From: an uncultured Collinsella sp.
GTDB lineage: Bacteria; Actinomycetota; Coriobacteriia; Coriobacteriales; Coriobacteriaceae
Reading direction: 5' to 3'
Assembly (NCBI GenBank): GCA_902489295.1
Contig: CABTZM010000015.1
Coordinates: 1-19,873 of the forward strand
Length of the DNA: 19,873 nt
Within the stretch, counting starts at the first letter, position 1; each line of letters begins with the position of its first letter. The notes below the pieces were generated by a model. The model did not search any database and was not told the DNA's origin. It saw nothing but the letters and a program-made list of their open reading frames with translations. Both the position numbers and the translations under genes were made by a program. This document shows, one piece after another, positions 6,623 to 13,243 of this stretch.

Positions 6623-6730
6623 GTCCTGGTTTCCCAAGTGCGGCAGATTGCCCCGAAAGAGGAGCGCCGCGTACTAAATGTACGCAAGCGACGATTGAGG
6701 GGCAAGGTGCCGTGCTTGGGGAAGCAGGAC
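6623..6730. repeat. Long imperfect palindromic element
   Basis: The left arm (6625-6654, CCTGGTTTCCCAAGTGCGGC onward) and right arm (6699-6728, GGGGCAAGGTGCCGTGCTTG onward) are inverse copies with about 24 of 30 positions matching. The centre holds a perfect GCGTAC/GTACGC hairpin (6669-6674 and 6680-6685) with loop TAAAT. The whole unit would fold into one extended stem. Its right end touches the stop codon of the last ABC permease gene, so it may also stabilise or end that transcript. It looks like a dispersed palindrome rather than a simple terminator. Confidence 0.7.
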
Positions 6731-7368
6731 TATGCGGCCACGATGCGGCGCTGATAGGCTCGGACCAGCAGCGAGATACCAAAGTTGAGCACAAAGTACA
6801 TCGCAAACACCAGGCCGTAGAGCATAAGCACCTGCGACAGGTCGATCGCGTGGGCCATCACGACGTTTGCCGTGTACATGAGCTCGGCCACGTTAATGCC
6901 CGAAAGATACGAGCTGTCCTTGATGACGGTCGTGCACTGGCTAAACAGCGCCGGAATGATCGTCTTAAACGTCTGCGGCAGAATGATGTAGCGCATGGTG
7001 GCAAAGAAGCCGAAGCCCTGGCTCTGCGCTGCCTCAAACTGGCCGCGCGGAATCGAGTTGAGACCGCCACGCACAATCTCGGCCATAACAGCGCTGGTGA
7101 ACAGCGTAAAGGCAATGGTCGAAATCACAATGTCCAAACCCTGCACCGTAAAGTAGATAAACAGGATCCACAGCAGGTTCGGCGTGCAGCGGAACAGCTC
7201 GATATAGGCGCTCACCAAAATACGGAACGGGCGGGGCGCATAGCTCTTAACGAGCGCCAGCACCGTGCCAAAGATGAGCGAGAAAAAAATCGACAGCGCC
7301 GAGATCTCGATCGTCTTAACAAAGCCGCCCCAAATGTAGAGCAGGTTGGTCGCGTTGAAGATTTCCAT
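6730..7368 (-). CDS. Amino-acid ABC transporter permease, second subunit
   Basis: This 212-aa inner-membrane permease is of the HisM/GlnP type. Hydrophobic segments fall near residues 18-40, 62-78, 80-96 and 180-205. The cytoplasmic coupling loop that docks on the ATPase is clear, with IPRGQFEAAQSQGFGFF around residues 106-122 (the EAA motif). It would pair with the permease encoded just upstream to form the channel. Its ATG lies three bases after the stop of that gene, so the two are surely co-transcribed. It is the last gene of the operon. Substrate cannot be told from the permease; polar amino acids such as glutamate, glutamine or cystine are typical for this subfamily. Confidence 0.9.
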   Translation of the reverse strand: MEIFNATNLLYIWGGFVKTIEISALSIFFSLIFGTVLALVKSYAPRPFRILVSAYIELFRCTPNLLWILFIYFTVQGLDIVISTIAFTLFTSAVMAEIVRGGLNSIPRGQFEAAQSQGFGFFATMRYIILPQTFKTIIPALFSQCTTVIKDSSYLSGINVAELMYTANVVMAHAIDLSQVLMLYGLVFAMYFVLNFGISLLVRAYQRRIVAA

Positions 7369-7371
7369 GCG

Positions 7372-8118
7372 CTAGGCCTCCTCTACGTTGTCGAGCCCCA
7401 GCTCGGCTAGGCTCACGCCGCGCGGACGCTCCTTGGAGCGGCGCTCGAGCCACTGCACAAGCATGGCGAGCGGAAAGCAGATGATGAAGTACATAAGGCA
7501 GCAGACGATGTATCCCTGCAGGTAACCGTACAGACTCACAAAGTTGTCGGAACGGTACATAAGGTCGCCGCCGGCCACAAGCGCCAGCACCGACGTGTTC
7601 TTGACCAGGTTGAGCGCCTGGTTACACAGCGGCGGCAGAATGATCTTGAATGTCTGGGGCAGCACGATGTACCAGTACGCCTGCGCCCGGGTGAAGCCCT
7701 GGCTCTGGGCCGCCTCCATCTGACCGCGCGGAACCGCCTCGATACCGGTGCGGATGACCTCCGAAATGTAGGCCGCGTGATACAGGCCCACGCCCAAGAA
7801 GCCCAACACGAACGGCGCGATACGCACCGGCTGGTCGGCACCGGTTATGGCCTGCAAAAACTGCGGACCGGCCATGTACATAAAGAGCACCTGTACGGGC
7901 AACGGGGTGTTCTGGTAAAACTCCACGTACACGCGACTTATGGCGCGCAGCACGCGCGAGCGAGTGGTAGAGAACACACCCAGCAGCGTGCCCAGCACCA
8001 GCGACAGCAGCAGACCGGCAACGACCACCTGCAGCGTCACGCCAAAGCCCTCCCAGAAGGGCCCCATGTTTTGAAATGTCGTCGACCAACGGTCGGCGTC
8101 AAATAATCCTTCGAGCAT
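7372..8118 (-). CDS. Amino-acid ABC transporter permease, first subunit
   Basis: This 248-aa permease is of the same family as the next gene. The frame runs further upstream, but the ATG at 8118 follows a good ribosome site (AAGGAA, four bases away) and gives a normal N-terminus, so I chose it. The EAA loop is VPRGQMEAAQSQGFTRAQ (about residues 129-146). Membrane segments lie near residues 26-50, 72-90, 100-120 and 195-225. A loop between segments (about residues 82-100, GPQFLQAITGADQPVR) is longer than in the partner permease. It follows the binding-protein gene by 25 bases and precedes the second permease by three bases. The C-terminal tail is basic and cytoplasmic. Confidence 0.9.
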   Translation of the reverse strand: MLEGLFDADRWSTTFQNMGPFWEGFGVTLQVVVAGLLLSLVLGTLLGVFSTTRSRVLRAISRVYVEFYQNTPLPVQVLFMYMAGPQFLQAITGADQPVRIAPFVLGFLGVGLYHAAYISEVIRTGIEAVPRGQMEAAQSQGFTRAQAYWYIVLPQTFKIILPPLCNQALNLVKNTSVLALVAGGDLMYRSDNFVSLYGYLQGYIVCCLMYFIICFPLAMLVQWLERRSKERPRGVSLAELGLDNVEEA

Positions 8119-8143
8119 TTGATTCCTTCCTTGGACGATGCGC

Positions 8144-9022
8144 CTACACAAGACCCCAGGTCTTGACCTCTTGGTCGAGCCAGCCATCGGCCAGGCGATC
8201 GCAAATCACCTGATCGACCACGGCCGAAAGGTCGCAGCCCTTCTTGGTCGCCACGCCGTAGCCCTGCTCGCCAAACTTGACCTCGGGCTGCAACAGCTCA
8301 ACGGTCTCGTTCATGTAACCGGCCAGCGTGGAGCGGTCCATGGCAAAGACGTCGATATTGCCAGCGTCGAGCGAACTCTTGATGATGGGGTAGCCGCTAA
8401 AGGCCCTAAACTCGGGCTTGCAGCTAAAGCCGTTGTCCTTGATCATCTGCTCGATCAGGCCCTGCGTGGTAGCACCCTGGCTCACGCCAATGACCTTGCC
8501 GTCCAGATCCTCAATCGAGGTAAAGCCCGAACGCTTCTTGACCATGAGTCCCACGTAGTCGGTGCGGTACGGCGTCGAGAAATCCCAGCTCTTCTTGCGC
8601 TCGTCGGTGATGGTGTAGGTCGCCGCGACCACGTCAAGCTGGCCGTTATCGATCAGCGGGCCGCGCGTCTTGGGCGTTACATCGGTAAACTCGACAAGCT
8701 CCTGGGCGCGGGCCTCCTTGTAACTCACGCCAAAGACGGCAGCAGCGATCTGGTAGCACAAATCAACTTCCATGCCCTCAAAGCGGCCCTTGGCGGTGTC
8801 GTAATAGCCATAGCCGGGAACGTCCTTCTTAACGCCGGCATTCAGATGGCCACGCGACTTAATGGCCGCAAGCTTGGACCCCTTGTCGGAGCCCTCGCCG
8901 CTGGTGGAGTTGCCGCAACCGGTAAGCGCGGTCCCCGTCAGCGCAAGCATGCCGGCGCCAGCCAGCTGCAAAAAGTGACGGCGCGACACGGCCGCCCTCG
9001 TCATATCCGTCATGTCCATCAC
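8144..9022 (-). CDS. Extracellular amino-acid binding lipoprotein (Tat-type signal)
   Basis: This is a 292-aa solute-binding protein of the polar amino-acid family (SBP_bac_3). The N-terminus carries SRRHFLQLAGAG (twin arginines at 14-15), a short hydrophobic stretch, and a lipobox LTGC with C36. This suggests Tat export followed by lipid anchoring on the outer face of the membrane. The mature part shows family features: GMEVDLCYQIAAAVFG, a NGQLDVVAATYTITDERKK block and FSTPYRTDYVGLMVKK. The track begins at a GTG (9022), with an ATG immediately after (9019) and others at 9013 and 9004. No start has a strong ribosome site, and translation is probably coupled to the ATPase gene that ends five bases upstream. 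The binding pocket does not tell me the ligand. Confidence 0.9.
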   Translation of the reverse strand: MMDMTDMTRAAVSRRHFLQLAGAGMLALTGTALTGCGNSTSGEGSDKGSKLAAIKSRGHLNAGVKKDVPGYGYYDTAKGRFEGMEVDLCYQIAAAVFGVSYKEARAQELVEFTDVTPKTRGPLIDNGQLDVVAATYTITDERKKSWDFSTPYRTDYVGLMVKKRSGFTSIEDLDGKVIGVSQGATTQGLIEQMIKDNGFSCKPEFRAFSGYPIIKSSLDAGNIDVFAMDRSTLAGYMNETVELLQPEVKFGEQGYGVATKKGCDLSAVVDQVICDRLADGWLDQEVKTWGLV

Positions 9023-9027
9023 CGCGC

Positions 9028-9759
9028 CTAGTGCAGAATCTTGGACAGGAACTCGCGGCAGCGCGGGTTCTCGGGGTTATCGAAGAAGTGCTCGGGCGTG
9101 CCCTCCTCCAGAATGCGGCCGTCCTCCATAAAGATGACGCGGTCGGCCACCTGGCGCGCAAAGCCCATCTCATGCGTCACGCAGATCATGGTGATGTCCT
9201 CCTGCGCGAGCTCAATCATAACGTCCAGAACCTCCTGGACCATCTCGGGGTCGAGCGCCGAGGTCGGTTCGTCAAACAGGATGATGGGCTGCTTGGTGCA
9301 CAGGGCACGGGCAATGGCGATGCGCTGCTGCTGACCACCCGAGAGATTCTGCGGATACTCGCCGGCCTTATGAGCCATGCCGACGCGCTTGAGCGCGGCG
9401 ATGGCAATCTCGGTCGCCTCCTCCTTGCTCTTCTTTTGCAGCTTGATGGGTGCGAGCGTCAGGTTGCCGAGCACCGTCATGTTGGGATACAGGTTGAACT
9501 GCTGAAACACCATGGAACTGTACTTGCGAGCCATCTCCAGGTGATTCTTTTTGGTGAGCGGCGTGCCGTCGATGACGACCTCGCCCGACGTGGGCTCCTC
9601 CAGATAATCGACGCAACGGATGAGCGTCGACTTACCCGAACCGGAAGGCCCGATCATTACGAGCTTCTCGCCGCGCTTGACGGTGAGATTGATATCTTTG
9701 AGCACATGCAGGTCGCCAAAGTACTTGTTGAGATGCTTGATCTCGATCATGTCTGCCAT
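9028..9759 (-). CDS. Polar amino-acid ABC transporter ATP-binding protein
   Basis: This is a 243-aa cytoplasmic ATPase of the GlnQ/HisP type that powers the importer. All motifs are intact: Walker [10 protein letters not shown] (37-45), Q-loop VFQQFNLYP, signature LSGGQQQR (139-146), Walker [13 protein letters not shown] (159-170) and H-loop CVTHEMGF (H196). It is the first gene of the operon on the minus strand, with ribosome site GAAGGGA before the ATG. The order ATPase, binding protein, permease, permease is complete, so the importer can work without genes elsewhere. Confidence 0.95.
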   Translation of the reverse strand: MADMIEIKHLNKYFGDLHVLKDINLTVKRGEKLVMIGPSGSGKSTLIRCVDYLEEPTSGEVVIDGTPLTKKNHLEMARKYSSMVFQQFNLYPNMTVLGNLTLAPIKLQKKSKEEATEIAIAALKRVGMAHKAGEYPQNLSGGQQQRIAIARALCTKQPIILFDEPTSALDPEMVQEVLDVMIELAQEDITMICVTHEMGFARQVADRVIFMEDGRILEEGTPEHFFDNPENPRCREFLSKILH

Positions 9760-9794
9760 GAATGTCCCTTCCCTGCGTTTACACGAGTTGAACT

Positions 9795-9823
9795 ATTGTA
9801 CGGAAAGAACCACGTTTCCGCAG
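9795..9823 (-). promoter_or_regulatory. Possible promoter and operator of the ABC importer operon
   Basis: On the minus strand a TACAAT hexamer (9800-9795) could be the -10, with only a weak -35. An inverted repeat, CGGAAA (9801-9806) and TTTCCG (9815-9820), fills the spacer and would suit a repressor site or a small hairpin. Both readings are tentative. Confidence 0.3.
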
Positions 9824-9865
9824 CCCACACTACATTCCCGTAAAGAACCCGCAACCTTTAACCCA

Positions 9866-9932
9866 CTCATTGGGGACAGACTTAAATGAGTGCCTGCTCA
9901 TTGGGCACTCATTTAAGTCTGTCCCCAATGAG
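9866..9932. repeat. Perfect 29-bp palindrome with GGGGACAG core
   Basis: The arm CTCATTGGGGACAGACTTAA... (9866-9894) is matched without error by its inverse at 9904-9932, leaving a 9-base loop (TGCTCATTG). It contains GGGGACAG at 9872-9879 and CTGTCCCC at 9919-9926. It lies in the intergenic region between the importer operon promoter and the end of yqeY. Perfect arms of this length suggest a recent or maintained mobile repeat rather than a terminator, and no T-run follows on either side. Confidence 0.85.
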
Positions 9933-9974
9933 CACCCAATGACCAGCCAGGGGAGGCGCCCTTCATCGGCCAAC

Positions 9975-10005
9975 AAAAAGGGGCGCGACCGCAATGGTCA
10001 CGCCC
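9975..10005 (-). terminator. Rho-independent terminator of the foldase-yqeY operon
   Basis: On the minus strand GGGGCGTGACC pairs with GGTCGCGCCCC (one G-T wobble) around ATTGC, followed directly by TTTTTG. It is 31 bases beyond the yqeY stop. Confidence 0.9.
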
Positions 10006-10035
10006 CCTCAGCCTCAACTGTGTACCGCTCGGCCC

Positions 10036-10479
10036 CTACGCGAGGCGGGCTCCGACGATCTTTGCCGCGGCAGGCTTATCGAAGTTGCCGCCGGTGGCCT
10101 TGCCGAGCGCGCCCATGACCTGGCCCATCTGCTTCTTAGAGGTCGCGCCCAGCTCGGCGATGACCTGCTCGATCAGGGCCTCGAGCTCCTCGCCCGAAAC
10201 CTGCGCGGGCAGCAGGCTCTCCAGAATCTTGACCTGCTCGGTCAGGTTATCGGTACGCTCCTGGTCGGTGCCGGCCTTGATGGACATCTCCAGCGTCTCG
10301 CTCGTCTGCTTGATCAGACGCTTGATCATGCTGTTGACGTCTTCCTCGGTCACATCGCGGCGCTCGTTAACCTCGATATTCTTCACCTCGGCCTTAACCT
10401 GGCGAATGATGGACAGGCGAACCTTGTCCTTGGCCTTCATGGCAGCGATCATTTCCTTCTGCAGCTCTTCGTTGGTCAT
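10036..10479 (-). CDS. yqeY: GatB/YqeY domain protein
   Basis: This is a 147-aa soluble helical protein of the YqeY family, related to the tail domain of the amidotransferase subunit GatB, which in that context contacts tRNA. The stand-alone protein's exact role is not established. Visible features are the N-terminal helix (LQKEMIAAMKAKDKVRLSIIRQVKAEVKN), the LLPAQVSGEELEALIEQ segment and the C-terminal MGQVMGALGKATGG block typical of the family. An earlier TTG at 10485 also opens the frame, but the strong GAGGAGGA ribosome site lies seven bases before the ATG at 10479 and only one before the TTG, so I use the ATG. It follows the foldase gene by about 54 bases, with a stable hairpin between. 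Confidence 0.92.
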   Translation of the reverse strand: MTNEELQKEMIAAMKAKDKVRLSIIRQVKAEVKNIEVNERRDVTEEDVNSMIKRLIKQTSETLEMSIKAGTDQERTDNLTEQVKILESLLPAQVSGEELEALIEQVIAELGATSKKQMGQVMGALGKATGGNFDKPAAAKIVGARLA

Positions 10480-10502
10480 CTGCAAATCCTCCTCAATAGC
10501 GT

Positions 10503-10528
10503 GGGCGGCACTCGCGCGAGCACCGCCC
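10503..10528 (-). promoter_or_regulatory. Intercistronic hairpin between foldase gene and yqeY
   Basis: On the minus strand GGGCGGTGCTCG pairs with CGAGTGCCGCCC, including two wobble pairs. No T-run follows, so it looks like an mRNA-processing or stability hairpin rather than a terminator. Confidence 0.5.
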
Positions 10529-10533
10529 CATGA

Positions 10534-11754
10534 TTACTCGGTCGTCGACGAATCGTCGGTCGAACTCTTGGTGACGCCCTTCAGGCTGACGTTGTATGGC
10601 ACGTCTTTGGGCATGGGATTGACGGTGATGTCGGCATCCTTCTTGTACTGCTCTAGCCACTCGCTGTACGCGGTGCTGGCCGCCTGCGTCTTCACCACGT
10701 TGGAGACGTACTTCTTGATGGCCTTGGGCACCTGGTTGATGTCATCAACCTGATTATCGACATGGAAGTAGTCGGTGCACTTGATGATGTGGTAGCCATA
10801 GGTCGACTCGACCACGTCGCTCGCATCGCCCTTGTTGAGCCCCTCGAGCGCCGTCTGGTAGCTGTCGACAAAGGTGGTGAGCTTATCCCAGCCCACATCG
10901 CCCTTCTTCTCCTTGGAACCGGTGTCCTCGGAGTACTGCTCCACGGCGTCCTCAAAGCTCAGCTCACCGGAGTTGATCTTGTCCAGGCACTCCTGTGCCT
11001 TGGCCTTGGCGGCGGCCTTGTCCTCGTCGGAAGCGTCGGAATCAACCTTGATCAGGATGTTCGACGAGCGACGGGCGTCGTTGTAGCTGGACAGGTTTTC
11101 GTTGATGTAATCGACAATCTCGCTGTCCTTGGGCTTGCTCGTGGGCGCGACGGCATCCTTGAGTTTCTGCTGCGCCAGACTCTCCTTGAGCGAATCCTTG
11201 TAGGTATCCTCGGTATAGCCGTAGGTCTTGAGGGTCTTCTTAAAGGCCTTGGCACCGCCCGCGCTCTTGCACGCGTCCTTCCAAGCCTTCTCGACTTCCT
11301 CGTCCGACACCGTCACGCCATTCTCCTTCTGTGCCTGTTGAAGCAGAATCTGCTGCGTGTAGGAGTCGATGAGTTGCTTGCGGTACTTCTTGGGCGTGAG
11401 GTCGTTGTCAACCAGATACTGCGCCCAATCCTTATCCTTGGTGTAGCCGTAGGACGTGCGCATGCTCATGATCTGCTTGGTCACGGTGTCCTCGGTGAGG
11501 TTGGTGCCGTTGATAGTAGCAGCAACACCGCCGGTCAGCTTGTAGCCCGAGGTGTCCTCGGCCTGCGACATAAGGCCGGAGCACGCCATCGCCGAGACGG
11601 AAAGCAGCATCGCCAGCACGCCGATGACCACCAGGACGATCTTGACGGTCTTAGACACGTACGTCTTGCGCTGCTTCTTGCGAGAGCTGGAGGCAGCGCG
11701 GGCCTGCTGCTCGGGCGTCGGCGCGGCCTCGGAGTTCTTTTTCTTATTTGCCAT
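10534..11754 (-). CDS. Membrane-anchored SurA/PrsA-like peptidyl-prolyl isomerase
   Basis: This 406-aa protein probably helps secreted proteins fold outside the membrane. A basic, low-complexity cytoplasmic tail (1-35) is followed by one membrane segment (about 36-57) ending in SAMAC at C58, which could be an atypical lipobox. A SurA-like N-terminal chaperone region covers about 75-200 (ATINGTNLTEDTVTKQIM..., QQILLQQAQKENGVTVSDEEVEKAW). A parvulin domain lies at about 229-327, with SSNILIKVDS, GELSFEDAVEQYSED, KKGDVGW and STYGYHIIK. The extracellular part is rich in Lys, Asp and Ser. The open frame continues 33 codons upstream, but GAAAGG six bases before the ATG at 11754 fixes this start. 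yqeY follows in the same transcript. Confidence 0.88.
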   Translation of the reverse strand: MANKKKNSEAAPTPEQQARAASSSRKKQRKTYVSKTVKIVLVVIGVLAMLLSVSAMACSGLMSQAEDTSGYKLTGGVAATINGTNLTEDTVTKQIMSMRTSYGYTKDKDWAQYLVDNDLTPKKYRKQLIDSYTQQILLQQAQKENGVTVSDEEVEKAWKDACKSAGGAKAFKKTLKTYGYTEDTYKDSLKESLAQQKLKDAVAPTSKPKDSEIVDYINENLSSYNDARRSSNILIKVDSDASDEDKAAAKAKAQECLDKINSGELSFEDAVEQYSEDTGSKEKKGDVGWDKLTTFVDSYQTALEGLNKGDASDVVESTYGYHIIKCTDYFHVDNQVDDINQVPKAIKKYVSNVVKTQAASTAYSEWLEQYKKDADITVNPMPKDVPYNVSLKGVTKSSTDDSSTTE

Positions 11755-11830
11755 AGTTGGCCTTTCGCATAACGAATCGAACAAACGCCATTGTGTCACA
11801 ACGCAGCCCCCGCGGCACGCTTGGTGCGTT

Positions 11831-11913
11831 GGGGACAGGTTAATCTGCACCATTTTGGTGCAAAGGGGACAGCTCTGGCAGCCGGCAGTTAGGGACAGTC
11901 CCCAAGTGCCGGC
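11831..11913. repeat. Composite hairpin repeat with three GGGACAG cores
   Basis: GGGGACAG occurs at 11831-11838 and 11865-11872, and GGGACAG at 11892-11898. Between them are TGCACC/GGTGCA (11846-11851 and 11857-11862) and an outer pair GCCGGCA/TGCCGGC (11881-11887 and 11907-11913) that encloses GGGAC/GTCCC. It sits between the EIIA gene and the foldase gene start and appears to be a cluster of two or more short palindromic repeats. Confidence 0.7.
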
Positions 11914-11924
11914 TTAGCCCCACC

Positions 11925-12389
11925 TTAGAAGTGACGGCGGATGGCGTCGACCATGCCCTGGGGCGTGGTCTGGCCGAGCACGTCGGCTGCGGCATCGGCG
12001 TCCATAAAGATATTCATGAGCGCCTGCAGGGCCTCGACCTGGCCGCCCGGCTCGGCAATACCCAAATTGATGACGATCTGCGCCGGCACCGGAGCGCCCA
12101 TGCCAGCCATAGCGTTAAATGTCACGGGCGCGGCGGGCTTCACCACCGCGATATAGGGCTTGGCCACAAACCCCGGATCGGTATGCGGAATGGCAATGTT
12201 TGCCGCCGGCATGGCAAGACCCGTGGGATAGGCATCCTCGCGCGTGCGAACGGCGTCGAGCCAACCGGACGCAATGTAGCCACGTGGTGCAAGCTCGCCC
12301 TCGAACCGCGCAAACACCTCATCCGGCGTTGCACACTCCCAATCAAAAAACACCAGCTCAGGCGTAAACAGCGCTTCGTTATCCGCCAT
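11925..12389 (-). CDS. Stand-alone PTS EIIA domain (fructose/galactitol type)
   Basis: This 154-aa cytoplasmic phosphocarrier has the EIIA fold of the fructose-mannitol family. The phosphorylated histidine is expected to be H69 in NIAIPHTDPG. Surrounding features fit: REDAYPTGLAMP before it, and the C-terminal EALQALMNIFMDADAAADVLGQTT block. No EIIB, EIIC, HPr or sugar-metabolic gene is adjacent, so it either serves a transporter encoded elsewhere or has a regulatory role. The ribosome site AGAGGTGAG precedes the ATG. It is separated from purN by a 20-bp inverted repeat and a terminator, so it is probably its own transcript. Confidence 0.88.
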   Translation of the reverse strand: MADNEALFTPELVFFDWECATPDEVFARFEGELAPRGYIASGWLDAVRTREDAYPTGLAMPAANIAIPHTDPGFVAKPYIAVVKPAAPVTFNAMAGMGAPVPAQIVINLGIAEPGGQVEALQALMNIFMDADAAADVLGQTTPQGMVDAIRRHF

Positions 12390-12407
12390 GCGCTCACCTC
12401 TCTCATC

Positions 12408-12463
12408 TAGTCACCTGCGGCGTTCTTGAATGACTAGTCGTTAAAGAACGTCGCAGGTGACTA
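12408..12463. repeat. 20-bp inverted repeat upstream of the EIIA gene
   Basis: TAGTCACCTGCGGCGTTCTT (12408-12427) matches the inverse of 12444-12463 at 19 of 20 positions; the mismatch is a potential G-T wobble. The 16-base loop contains the palindrome GACTAGTC. It lies just upstream of the EIIA start and could be a repeat element or a regulatory structure. Confidence 0.65.
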
Positions 12464-12466
12464 CCT

Positions 12467-12509
12467 AAAACAAAAGGTGGCCACGCGCGCCTTGGCGCCA
12501 ATGACCACC
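12467..12509 (-). terminator. Rho-independent terminator after purN
   Basis: On the minus strand GGTGGTCA pairs with TGGCCACC (one wobble), with an inner TTGGCGCCAA palindrome, followed by TTTTGTTTT. It lies 33 bases past the purN stop. Confidence 0.88.
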
Positions 12510-12541
12510 CTGACTACTCGGCTAAATTGTACTGTGCGCCG

Positions 12542-13243
12542 CTAGCCGCGAGGCGCGTCAATTGCGACCTTGCCGCTCTCCAACACGTGGACGCGGCCGT
12601 CGGCGAGCATCTGCACGACCTCGGGATACAGCACGTGCTCAATCGCGTGGATGTGCTCCTCGAGCGTGTCGACATCCCAGCCCTCCTCAACAGCCAGCGC
12701 ACGCTGGGCGATGATGGGACCGTTGTCGTAGATCTCGTTGGCAAAATGCACGGTCACGCCAGTTACCTTGACGCCGCGCGCAAAGGCATCGTCAATCGCA
12801 TGCGCACCGGTAAAGCTCGGCAGCAGCGCCGGATGCAAGTTGACCACGCGGTTGGGAAACGCCGCCAGCAGCGGCGTGTGCACCATGCGCATGTAGCCGG
12901 CCATGACCACATACTCGCAACCGCGCTCGAGCAGCTCGTGCGCGATGATCTCGTCAGCGGCGATGGGGTCGGCGTAGACATCCTTGGACAGCGTGAGCGT
13001 CTGGATGCCCGCGCGCTCAGCGCGCTGCAAACCCTTAGCCGAAGGACGGCTCGACACCACGAGCTCAATCGAAGCATTGAGCTTGCCGGCGGCGATCAGG
13101 TCGATCAGCGCCTGCAGATTGGTGCCGGAGCCGCTGATGAGCACGCCGATCTTGAGCGGCTCGGCCGTATCGGTGCCGGTCGGACGGGTGTAGGGCACAA
13201 AGCCCAGACCCTCGGCGGCAGCCATCTGCTCGTTAGCGCTCAT
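12542..13243 (-). CDS. purN: Phosphoribosylglycinamide formyltransferase (GAR transformylase)
   Basis: PurN transfers a formyl group from 10-formyltetrahydrofolate to GAR, the third step of purine synthesis. The 233-aa protein has the expected phosphate loop ISGSGTNLQALID (36-48) and catalytic residues N135, H137 and D173, in NLHPALLPSF and TVHFANEIYDNGPI. About 30 residues precede the usual N-terminus. The frame start overlaps purM by 11 bases, so translation is probably coupled; the second ATG at 13225 would drop six residues and cannot be excluded. No strong ribosome site distinguishes them. It is the last gene of the purM-purN unit. Confidence 0.95.
   Translation of the reverse strand: MSANEQMAAAEGLGFVPYTRPTGTDTAEPLKIGVLISGSGTNLQALIDLIAAGKLNASIELVVSSRPSAKGLQRAERAGIQTLTLSKDVYADPIAADEIIAHELLERGCEYVVMAGYMRMVHTPLLAAFPNRVVNLHPALLPSFTGAHAIDDAFARGVKVTGVTVHFANEIYDNGPIIAQRALAVEEGWDVDTLEEHIHAIEHVLYPEVVQMLADGRVHVLESGKVAIDAPRG

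Noticed and set aside
9866..9932. Terminator for the yqeY transcript
   Set aside because: No T-run follows, and a standard terminator already lies nearer the gene at 9975-10005.
10762..11772. Plus-strand frame opposite the foldase gene
   Set aside because: The foldase has clear domains, membrane anchor and ribosome site; this frame has none and is antisense.
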